Below, piece after piece: positions 41,109-47,986 of a DNA stretch of 64,000 nt. The notes beneath the pieces were generated by a model. It was not told the DNA's origin, did not search any database, and saw nothing but the letters and a program-made list of their open reading frames with translations. A program made the translations under genes and the position numbers. Each line of letters begins with the position of its first letter. The first letter of the stretch is position 1. Origin of the DNA: JBCCMQ01 sp039026235 (lineage in GTDB: Bacteria; Pseudomonadota; Alphaproteobacteria; Rhodobacterales; Rhodobacteraceae); contig JBCCMQ010000011.1 in the NCBI GenBank assembly GCA_039026235.1, positions 1-64,000 on the forward strand. Reading direction: 5' to 3'.

Positions 41109-42020
41109 TTAGTGATGCGCTTCGATCTCGTGGACAAGCTCGGCGGTTTCATCGCCCAGCCTGTCGACTTCGAGATATTTGCCCTCGCTTTCCTCGCCTT
41201 CAACGAGTTCGAGGTAGCTGCGGTAGAAGAAGGCAATAGCCTGGATAAAGACCATGGCGGTGAACACGACCAGCAGGATTTTGAAAAGGAAGTAGCCGTT
41301 AAATCCATTGGGCGAAAAGCCGATGGTCTCGACGTTCCATTTGAAGGCCCGGTATTTTCCTTCGACGAGGCGCTGGTAGCTGTCCGATGCCGCGACCGAA
41401 GGCGTGATCAGGTGCCGCCAAAGGAAGAACCAGGCATAGTGCCACGTCAAAAGCGCCATCGGCATCATAAAGAAAATCGACCCAAACATGTCGATGATCT
41501 TTTTGGCGCGGTAGCTGACAGCGGCGTAGACCAGATCAACCCGCACATGGCCACCCTGGATGAACGTATAGGCGCAGCAAAGCGTGATGATCAAGGCGTT
41601 GTAAAGCTTCAGTTCTTCGGCCCACCACGAAATGTCAAATGACAACGGAACACCGAAGCCGATTGAAATTTCCGAACGCGCGAAAATACGCTGGATGAAG
41701 ACGATGATGATCTGCTGCAGCACCATGAGCAGCCCGGCCCAGGCCGCGATACGACCAACGGTGTTGCCGAAGGTCTCAAATACGCGGACGACCCCCCACA
41801 TGAACTGATTCCGCCAGATGCCAACGATTGTCATCAACAGAAAGCCGGTAAGCACGACGTAGAAAAACTCGACAGAGGCGCCGTAGTAGATAAAGCGCAT
41901 GACCGCCTGCGGGTCGCTCCAGTTCAACCAAAGACCGGGGTGGGTGACCGCGTAGGCGAAATTGTAAAAGGACAGTCCAATGTTCGTAAAAAACGCGGAA
42001 AGCGCTTCAATAACCGTCAT
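41109..42020 (-). CDS. TRAP transporter small permease
   Basis: A 303-residue DctQ-type subunit, longer than the usual 170-200. Hydrophobic segments: FIYYGASVEFFYVVLTGFLLMTIVGIW, IAAWAGLLMVLQQIIIVFIQR, LYNALIITLCCAYTFIQGG and FGSIFFMMPMALLTWHYAWFF. GHVRVDLVYAAVSYRAKKIID is the typical TRAP small-subunit sequence. ATG 42020 is preceded by GGACAGGTCTGAC; GTG 42038 is less likely. It lies between dctP and dctM. It is inner-membrane, forming one unit with the large permease. Confidence 0.9.
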   Translation of the reverse strand: MTVIEALSAFFTNIGLSFYNFAYAVTHPGLWLNWSDPQAVMRFIYYGASVEFFYVVLTGFLLMTIVGIWRNQFMWGVVRVFETFGNTVGRIAAWAGLLMVLQQIIIVFIQRIFARSEISIGFGVPLSFDISWWAEELKLYNALIITLCCAYTFIQGGHVRVDLVYAAVSYRAKKIIDMFGSIFFMMPMALLTWHYAWFFLWRHLITPSVAASDSYQRLVEGKYRAFKWNVETIGFSPNGFNGYFLFKILLVVFTAMVFIQAIAFFYRSYLELVEGEESEGKYLEVDRLGDETAELVHEIEAHH

Positions 42021-42045
42021 GTCAGACCTGTCCCTCACCCTGGTG

Positions 42046-42073
42046 ACCCGTCGCGCAAGTATGCGCGACGGGT
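42046..42073 (-). other. Hairpin between TRAP dctP and dctQ
   Basis: A perfect 11-bp stem ACCCGTCGCGC / GCGCGACGGGT with loop of six bases, in the 77-base gap after dctP. There is no T tract, so it is more likely to stall 3' decay or partly end transcription. Such hairpins let the binding protein be made in excess over the membrane subunits. Confidence 0.7.
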
Positions 42074-42097
42074 GCTGTTCAGTCTAGGCGGTTTGCC

Positions 42098-43174
42098 TTA
42101 GCCGCCGAGCACGCGGTTACGCTGCTGCACGTAGAATGCGTCGGACTTCTGCAGCCAGTCGGACGATGCTTTAAGCGACGCCTCGAAGCTCGCGCGGATC
42201 TGCGCGAAGAGCTCGTCGTTCATGTTCTCGTCCATGACTTCGCTTGAGGCAGCGCCGAAGGCGTCCCAGACGTCGTCCGGGAACTGCAGCGTCTGCACGC
42301 CCTGGGCCTGTAGACGGGCCAAGGCGGCACCATTTTCAGCCAATGTCTGCGACAGCTGGAAGTGGGTCGTGGCTTTCGACGCGTTGTCGATAATGGCCTG
42401 CTGCTTGGGTGTCAGGCTTTCCCAGACATCCAGGTTGACGTTACAGGACAGTGCCGAGCCGGGCTCGTGGAAGCCGGCGGTGTAGTAGATCTTGGCCACT
42501 TCCTGGAAGCCGGCGCTTTCGTCGGCCTTGGGGCCGACCCACTCAAGACCGTCGAGCGCGCCCGACGACAAGGCCTGGTAGAGTTCACCACCGGGGATGT
42601 TCTGGACCGATGCGCCCAGCTTGCCCAGCACCTGACCACCAAGGCCCGGCATACGGAACCGCAGACCCTGGAAGTCATTGGCCGAAGTCATTTCCTTGCG
42701 GAACCACCCACCGGATTGGCTGCCAGAGTTACCGGCAAGGAAGCCCTTGAAGCCAAAGATTTGACCGATCTCGTCGTGGAGGTCCTGACCACCACCGTGG
42801 TAGTACCAGTTGGTCACTTCCTGAGCGGTACCGCCGAAAGGCACGGCGGTGTAATAGGCCATACCCGGGTGCTGGCTGATGAAGTAGTAATCCGCCGAGT
42901 GGTAGAGGTCAGCCTGGCCTGACGTGACGGCGTCGAAAACCTCGAAGGCGCCCACCAGTTCGCCCGGGGCTTTCTTTTCGATCACCAATTCGCCGTCAGC
43001 CATCGCGTTGACGGCTTCATTGAAGTAGGTCGCGGCTTCGTCCAGAACGGCAAAACCACGGGGCCACGAAGTGACCATGGTGAGCGTCCGGGTGCCCTGA
43101 GCAAGGGCGGGTGCAGCCAGCGTTGTCGCGGCAGCACCAACCGCCGAAGTCCTCAAAAAAGAACGACGATCCAT
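42098..43174 (-). CDS. TRAP transporter substrate-binding protein
   Basis: A 358-residue periplasmic DctP-family receptor with a Tat-type signal (MDRRSFLRTSAVGAAATTLAAPALA). The family region is visible in RFRMPGLGGQVLGKLGASVQNIPGGELYQALSSGALDG, with the conserved Arg that binds a carboxylate in LRFRMPG. It belongs to the FcbT1/TakP side of the family (mannitol/chloroaromatic or 2-oxoacid type); the ligand is not fixed. A small hairpin (GCCCGC-CTTC-GCGGGC, 43196-43211) lies in its leader. It is first of dctP-dctQ-dctM. Confidence 0.92.
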   Translation of the reverse strand: MDRRSFLRTSAVGAAATTLAAPALAQGTRTLTMVTSWPRGFAVLDEAATYFNEAVNAMADGELVIEKKAPGELVGAFEVFDAVTSGQADLYHSADYYFISQHPGMAYYTAVPFGGTAQEVTNWYYHGGGQDLHDEIGQIFGFKGFLAGNSGSQSGGWFRKEMTSANDFQGLRFRMPGLGGQVLGKLGASVQNIPGGELYQALSSGALDGLEWVGPKADESAGFQEVAKIYYTAGFHEPGSALSCNVNLDVWESLTPKQQAIIDNASKATTHFQLSQTLAENGAALARLQAQGVQTLQFPDDVWDAFGAASSEVMDENMNDELFAQIRASFEASLKASSDWLQKSDAFYVQQRNRVLGG

Positions 43175-43393
43175 ACAAATACCTCCCGTGAGTTTGCCCG
43201 CCTTCGCGGGCGGATCGTTGCAAGTGGCGGGAACCTATCCGCCTTGGCACGATAATTGAACCGCCAAAACGCGATTTCACGAAGGTTTTGTATCAGATAG
43301 CAGATCTAAGAGGTGCGGCCTTCAGGGCAAGGCGACCCAAGCGTGACCGCCCCGACGGCCGGTTCGGTCAGACGACGTGGACCGGCGCCACCG

Positions 43394-43555
43394 TCAAGAG
43401 GACATCTTTTCGCAGATGAACAGCCCCGCCAGCCCGTCGTGACCCTTGGCCTCGGCAATACCGAAAACACCCGCCCAAACCACCAAAAGGCCCGCCAAAA
43501 GCGCCACACGCATGTCCGTTGCACGCGGTGAACGCCGTTGCAGTAGTGTGCGCAT
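43394..43555 (-). CDS. Small single-pass membrane protein
   Basis: A 53-residue protein, MRTLLQRRSPRATDMRVALLAGLLVVWAGVFGIAEAKGHD with a short C-terminal tail ending FICEKMSS. One hydrophobic helix (VALLAGLLVVWAGVFGIA) follows a basic N-terminus, so the tail is probably periplasmic. ATG 43555 has AGAAGGAG seven bases upstream, one of the best ribosome-binding sites in the window. An AT-rich palindrome (43626-43637) lies 71 bases upstream. Function unknown. Confidence 0.6.
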   Translation of the reverse strand: MRTLLQRRSPRATDMRVALLAGLLVVWAGVFGIAEAKGHDGLAGLFICEKMSS

Positions 43556-43625
43556 GATCTTGCTCCTTCTGGATTCAATCAGCCTGGGAAGTGTTGCATG
43601 ATCCATAGCCGCACTCAAGAAAATA

Positions 43626-43637
43626 AACTGATCAGTT
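43626..43637. promoter_or_regulatory. Palindrome AACTGATCAGTT
   Basis: A perfect 12-bp palindrome within AT-rich sequence, followed by a further CAGTTTT. It lies between the small membrane protein and the ilvB leader and could serve either promoter. TetR-type regulators often use sites like this, but no such regulator is in the window. Confidence 0.4.
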
Positions 43638-43774
43638 CAGTTTTGACCGTGCCTCCCGCTCGCCCTAGGCAGACGCGCGCATTGCCAAATAATTGTTCTA
43701 CTACCGAAGACATTCAGAAACTTTCGCAAAGAAATCTATCTTCATGAGTAACAAACAAAAAAGTGCGCGTGCCA

Positions 43775-43803
43775 TTGACGCCCTTGGCCGAGGACCCTAA
43801 GGT
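43775..43803 (+). promoter_or_regulatory. Putative ilvB promoter
   Basis: TTGACG (43775-43780) and TAAGGT (43798-43803) are 17 bases apart, a fair sigma-70-type pair, placing the start of transcription about 43810, upstream of the leader peptide at 43832. The small palindrome GGACC-CTAA-GGTCC (43792-43805) overlaps the -10. The -35 is good, the -10 weak. Confidence 0.45.
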
Positions 43804-43831
43804 CCCCGCGACATTTAGGAGAGTCTAAGAA

Positions 43832-43879
43832 ATGGACGTTGTGGTCGTACTAATTGGCGAAAGGCGCATGGGCGGGTAA
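43832..43879 (+). CDS. ilvB leader peptide
   Basis: A 15-residue peptide, MDVVVVLIGERRMGG, from ATG 43832 to TAA 43877-43879, with AGGAGA nine bases upstream. The run of four Val, one Leu and one Ile codons makes the ribosome stall when charged branched-chain tRNAs are short, as in the ivbL and ilvL leaders of enterobacteria. It is followed by an antiterminator and a terminator and then ilvB. The peptide itself has no other role. Confidence 0.85.
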   Translation: MDVVVVLIGERRMGG

Positions 43880-43907
43880 CCGTAGTACCAAATCCACTCC
43901 ATGCGCC
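43863..43907 (+). promoter_or_regulatory. ilvB antiterminator hairpin
   Basis: GGCGCATGG (43863-43871) can pair perfectly with CCATGCGCC (43899-43907). The 3' arm includes the first bases of the terminator stem, so the two structures exclude each other. A ribosome at the stop codon (43877) would cover the 5' arm and favour termination; one stalled at the Val codons leaves it free and allows read-through. Confidence 0.72.
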
Positions 43908-43933
43908 CCCGAAAACCTCGGGGGCTTTTTTTT
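43905..43933 (+). terminator. ilvB attenuator terminator
   Basis: An 8-bp stem GCCCCCGA / TCGGGGGC with a five-base loop (AAACC), followed directly by eight T residues (43926-43933). It is a textbook intrinsic terminator, 45 bases before the ilvB start, after the leader peptide. Confidence 0.92.
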
Positions 43934-43978
43934 GACTATGCCAGGAGGCGAAACAAGGCGGATGAGACGGAGCGCGCA

Positions 43979-45736
43979 ATGAGCAAGCAGATGACCGGAG
44001 CAAAAATGGTTGTTCAAGCCCTGAAGGATCAGGGTGTGGACGTCGTATTCGGATATCCGGGCGGCGCCGTGCTTCCGATTTACGACGAAGTGTTCCTTCA
44101 GAACGATATCCGGCACATTCTGGTGCGCCACGAACAGGGCGCGGTGCATGCTGCCGAAGGCTATGCGCGCTCGACCGGGAAGCCCGGCGTTGTCCTAGTG
44201 ACCTCGGGACCCGGCGCGACCAATGCCGTCACGGGGCTGACCGATGCGCTGATGGATTCGATTCCTTTGGTTGTGCTGACCGGTCAGGTACCGACCTTCA
44301 TGATTGGCAACGATGCTTTTCAAGAGGCCGATACGGTCGGAATTACCCGGCCCTGCACCAAACACAACTGGCTTGTTCGCGAAACCGACTTGTTGCCGGA
44401 CGTCCTGCATCAGGCGTTCCATGTGGCCACGTCCGGACGGCCCGGCCCGGTTCTGGTCGACATACCAAAGGACGTCCAGTTCGCAACCGGCACCTACACG
44501 GCGATGGAGAAAGCCAACACGCGCCACTATCAGCCGCGCGTATCCGGCGACAGCGACATGATCGAACGGCTGGTCGAAGCCATCGAGACAGCCGAGCGTC
44601 CGATCCTTTACACCGGCGGCGGCGTGATCAATTCAGGGCCCGAAGCCAGCCAGTTGCTGCGCGAACTGGCAGCAGGCACGGGCTTTCCAGTTACCTCAAC
44701 CCTGATGGGACTTGGTGCCTATCCGGCCAGCGGCAAAAGCTGGATCGGCATGCTGGGCATGCACGGCACCTACGAGGCCAATCTGGCCATGCACGGTTGC
44801 GATCTGATGATCAACATTGGCGCGCGTTTCGACGACCGGATCACCGGCCGCGTGTCGGATTTCAGTCCAAATTCGCGCAAGGGCCACATTGATATCGACC
44901 CGAGCTCGATCAACAAGGTGATCCATGTCGATTTTCCCATCATCGGCGACGTCGCAAATGTTCTGCGGGCGCTGCTGGAGACCTGGAAGGCCCGCGGAAG
45001 CAAGACAAACGCCGAGGGCGTGCGGGAATGGTGGCGCCAGATCGATGCGTGGAAGGCCGTGCGTTGCCTGGATTTCACGCCATCCAAAAAGTCGATCAAA
45101 CCCCAGGATGCGCTGGTGCGGCTTGAACGCCTGACCAAGGATCGAGACCGTTATATCTGCACCGAAGTCGGGCAGCACCAGATGTGGGCGGCCCAGTACC
45201 TGGGCTTTGAAGATCCCAACCGCTGGATGACATCGGGCGGTCTGGGCACCATGGGCTATGGGTTTCCGGCCTCAATCGGCGTTCAGATCGCGCATCCAGA
45301 TGCTCTGGTGATCAACGTGGCGGGCGAAGCGTCCTGGCTGATGAACATGCAAGAAATGGGCACGGCAGTGCAGTACCGCCTTCCGGTCAAACAGTTCATT
45401 CTCAACAACGAACGTCTGGGCATGGTCCGCCAGTGGCAAGAGCTTTTGCACGGAGAACGCTATAGCCATTCCTGGTCCGAGGCTTTGCCGGATTTCGTCA
45501 AGCTGGCCGAGGCGTTCGGTGCCAGGGGCTTTATGGTATCGGACCCCGCTGATCTGGACGATGCGATCATGGAGATGATCGATCATGATGGGCCAGTGAT
45601 CTTCGACTGCCTGGTAGAAAAGCATGAGAATTGCTTCCCAATGATCCCGTCGGGTGAACCGCATAACAAGATGCTTCTCGGTGAGAACGCCACGACCGCG
45701 GGCGCAATCGGATCAAAAGGCGCCGTTCTGGTCTAA
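43979..45736 (+). CDS. ilvB: Acetolactate synthase large subunit
   Basis: IlvB makes acetolactate or acetohydroxybutyrate, the first shared step of Val, Leu and Ile synthesis, using ThDP, Mg2+ and FAD. The 585-residue protein has GYPGGAVLPIYDEVF and RHEQGAVHAAEGYARSTGKPGV (catalytic Glu), the FAD region FDDRITGRVSDF, and the ThDP motif from GTMGYGFPASIG to ILNNERLGMVRQWQEL. ATG 43979 starts MSKQMTGAK; the upstream frame to 43901 includes the terminator. The regulatory small subunit IlvH is not adjacent: the next gene is a response regulator. Confidence 0.96.
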   Translation: MSKQMTGAKMVVQALKDQGVDVVFGYPGGAVLPIYDEVFLQNDIRHILVRHEQGAVHAAEGYARSTGKPGVVLVTSGPGATNAVTGLTDALMDSIPLVVLTGQVPTFMIGNDAFQEADTVGITRPCTKHNWLVRETDLLPDVLHQAFHVATSGRPGPVLVDIPKDVQFATGTYTAMEKANTRHYQPRVSGDSDMIERLVEAIETAERPILYTGGGVINSGPEASQLLRELAAGTGFPVTSTLMGLGAYPASGKSWIGMLGMHGTYEANLAMHGCDLMINIGARFDDRITGRVSDFSPNSRKGHIDIDPSSINKVIHVDFPIIGDVANVLRALLETWKARGSKTNAEGVREWWRQIDAWKAVRCLDFTPSKKSIKPQDALVRLERLTKDRDRYICTEVGQHQMWAAQYLGFEDPNRWMTSGGLGTMGYGFPASIGVQIAHPDALVINVAGEASWLMNMQEMGTAVQYRLPVKQFILNNERLGMVRQWQELLHGERYSHSWSEALPDFVKLAEAFGARGFMVSDPADLDDAIMEMIDHDGPVIFDCLVEKHENCFPMIPSGEPHNKMLLGENATTAGAIGSKGAVLV

Positions 45737-45818
45737 GCGCCGGGTCACGGAGCCAGCGTACGTACGCCGCTGCGTCACCACGATTGTCGCGCAGCGCCTG
45801 GTATCGTAACTCTTGATT

Positions 45819-46493
45819 ATGAAGGTGGTGATTGTCGAAGACGACGACGAAACTGGGCAGTTCGTCGAACGCGGCCTGCGCGAGGCCGGCGCCATGGTCA
45901 CCCGGTTTTCCGACGCGCGGTCAGCATTGCCGCATCTGGCCAGTACCGATTGCGACGTCATCGTCTTCGACCGGATGCTTCCCGGAATGGACGGGGTCCA
46001 AGCCGTGCGGCTGCTGCGGGGCAGCGGCGTCCAGACGCCTATTCTGATGCTGACAGCCATGTCCGGTATAGACGACCGGGTCGACGGGCTAGAGGCGGGC
46101 GCTGACGACTATCTTGTCAAACCCTTTGCATTCTCGGAGCTGCACGCCCGGCTAAAATCCCTGTTACGGCGCCCACCCATGGCGACCGACGCGTCCGAGC
46201 TGCGCCTGGCTGACCTGCACCTTGACCGGCTGCGCCACCGGGCCCAACGCGGCGACACGGTATTGGATCTTTCGCCCCTGGAATTCAGACTGCTCGAATT
46301 CCTGATGCTCAACCCTGATCAGGTGGTGACACGAACCATGCTTCTGGAAAAGGTCTGGGGCTATTCATTTGATCCCAAGACAAGCATTGTGCAAACCCAC
46401 ATGAGCCGACTTCGGGCCAAGGTTGACAAGCCCTTCGGTCAGGATCTGATCACGACAGTACGAGGCGCCGGATATGTCATCGCCGAGCCTTAG
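45819..46493 (+). CDS. OmpR-family response regulator
   Basis: A 224-residue two-domain regulator. The receiver has acidic residues EDDD near the start, phospho-acceptor Asp51 (VIVFDRMLPGMDG) and the conserved Lys in DDYLVKPFAFSELHARL. The C-terminal winged helix (RLADLHLDRLRHRAQRGD to DLITTVRGAGYVIAEP) binds DNA. It overlaps the sensor kinase gene by 20 bases, so they are translated together. ATG 45819 is used; the in-frame TTG at 45813 adds two residues. The regulated genes are unknown. Confidence 0.93.
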   Translation: MKVVIVEDDDETGQFVERGLREAGAMVTRFSDARSALPHLASTDCDVIVFDRMLPGMDGVQAVRLLRGSGVQTPILMLTAMSGIDDRVDGLEAGADDYLVKPFAFSELHARLKSLLRRPPMATDASELRLADLHLDRLRHRAQRGDTVLDLSPLEFRLLEFLMLNPDQVVTRTMLLEKVWGYSFDPKTSIVQTHMSRLRAKVDKPFGQDLITTVRGAGYVIAEP

Positions 46494-47865
46494 CGCCGTC
46501 TTTCGCGCGACTGTCTTTCAATTGACGCTGCTGTCCTGCGCGGCCTTCGTGGTCATCTCTCTGATTATTCTATGGGGTGTGACGGGCTATTACATCACAT
46601 CCCTGCGCGATCAGGTAGAAGACCGCATCACCGAAGAGTCCGCTTTCATCAAAGAGACCTACGAAAGAGACGGTGTATTGGCGGCCGAACAGGTTTTCGA
46701 GATCAACGGTCGGCTGATCTGGCGTGAAGGCGACATTTACGAGCGCCTGGAAGAGCGGGAAATCGTCGCGGTTCTGCGTGCCGACGACGACGTTGTGCTC
46801 GCAGGATATCCCGGTCTCTGGGCGAATGTTGGGTGGGGCGACGCCGAACTAGATCATGATGAGATCGACGATCCGATTACGACTTTGCAGATTGAGCTGG
46901 ACACCGATCTTTTCCTGACGGTCGGGCTTTTTTACCCGCCCGAGATCTGGGAGTTAGAGAACTTTCGCCGCGCCGCCGCCGTGGCGCTTTTCGTGATTGT
47001 GTTGCCGCTTTCGCTGATCACCGGCTACTTCTTGAGCCGGAGCGTCTACCGTCGGCTGGATACGCTGTCCCTGACGGCCGAGACCGTGGCGTCTGGCAGC
47101 CTGCATACCCGCGCGCCCATTCGTGGGAACGGCGATGAATTCGACCGCCTTTCAGAGGGCATCAACCGGATGCTTGACCGCCTTGAAGCGGCGAACCGCA
47201 ACATCGAAGCGGTGTCGGTCGGGGTCGCACATGACCTTAAGACACCGCTGGCCAACATCGGCGGGCGCCTGGAGCTGATCGGCCGGGACCTGGGGGACAA
47301 TGCGGCCATCGAGGCCCATGTTGCCGCCGCCGACGCGCATCTGAAAACGCTTCTTGGCACGTTCGATGCGCTGCTCAGGCTTGGCGAGGTCGAGGCGGGC
47401 CAACGCAAGGCGGCTTTTCGTGAAGTCGATCTTTCAGAGGTCGCAACCGATCTGGGTGCGAGCTTTGAGCCGGTTTTCGAAGAAGCGACCAAATCGCTCG
47501 ATCAAGCAATCCACAGCGGCATCATGGTCTTGGGCGACCGGGATCTTCTGGCTCAACTGATGTCCAATCTGCTTGAGAATGCGCTGGAACATGCCCGGGA
47601 TGGCGCGCGGGTCTGGATACGCTTAGGCATGGCAGGCGGACGGGCCACACTTGAGATCGGCGACGACGGTCCGGGCATACCCGCCCATCTGAAGGCGCGC
47701 GTCTTTGAACGCTTCTACCGGGCCGAAAGCAGCCGTACGACACCTGGAAGCGGGCTGGGCCTTAGCCTGGTCAAGGCGATTGCTGATCTGCACGAGGCAA
47801 GTCTGTCACTGGATCAGGATGCGCCGGGATCGGTCTTTCGGCTTATTTTTCCGGCCCAGGACTAA
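46474..47865 (+). CDS. Sensor histidine kinase
   Basis: A 463-residue inner-membrane kinase, partner of the upstream regulator. It has TM1 at about 13-38, a periplasmic sensor of about 125 residues, TM2 at about 167-189, a HAMP domain, the phospho-acceptor His253 in VAHDLKTPL, and an ATP-binding domain with NLLENALEHA (N box), DDGPGIP (G1) and GSGLGLSLVKAI (G2). The periplasmic domain is acidic (GWGDAELDHDEIDDP), hinting at cation or antimicrobial-peptide sensing. The signal is unknown. Confidence 0.93.
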   Translation: MSSPSLSAVFRATVFQLTLLSCAAFVVISLIILWGVTGYYITSLRDQVEDRITEESAFIKETYERDGVLAAEQVFEINGRLIWREGDIYERLEEREIVAVLRADDDVVLAGYPGLWANVGWGDAELDHDEIDDPITTLQIELDTDLFLTVGLFYPPEIWELENFRRAAAVALFVIVLPLSLITGYFLSRSVYRRLDTLSLTAETVASGSLHTRAPIRGNGDEFDRLSEGINRMLDRLEAANRNIEAVSVGVAHDLKTPLANIGGRLELIGRDLGDNAAIEAHVAAADAHLKTLLGTFDALLRLGEVEAGQRKAAFREVDLSEVATDLGASFEPVFEEATKSLDQAIHSGIMVLGDRDLLAQLMSNLLENALEHARDGARVWIRLGMAGGRATLEIGDDGPGIPAHLKARVFERFYRAESSRTTPGSGLGLSLVKAIADLHEASLSLDQDAPGSVFRLIFPAQD

Positions 47866-47890
47866 CCTTACAAAACCGTATGAAAACCGA

Positions 47891-47959
47891 GCTGGCATTG
47901 TAAAACCAGCAACCTGCTTTCCCTGCTAGGCACGGGTTGTCGGCCCTGACCGACGTGCC
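47891..47959 (+). other. Leader hairpins before the DUF1800 gene
   Basis: Two small inverted repeats lie between the kinase stop and the DUF1800 start: GCTGG...CCAGC (47891-47910) and the nested pair GGCAC...GTGCC (47929-47959) around GTCGG...CCGAC. They could form RNA hairpins in a leader or end the kinase message. Neither has a T run. Confidence 0.3.
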
Positions 47960-47986
47960 CAGAAATTCGCAATCGGGAAAGCAGAC

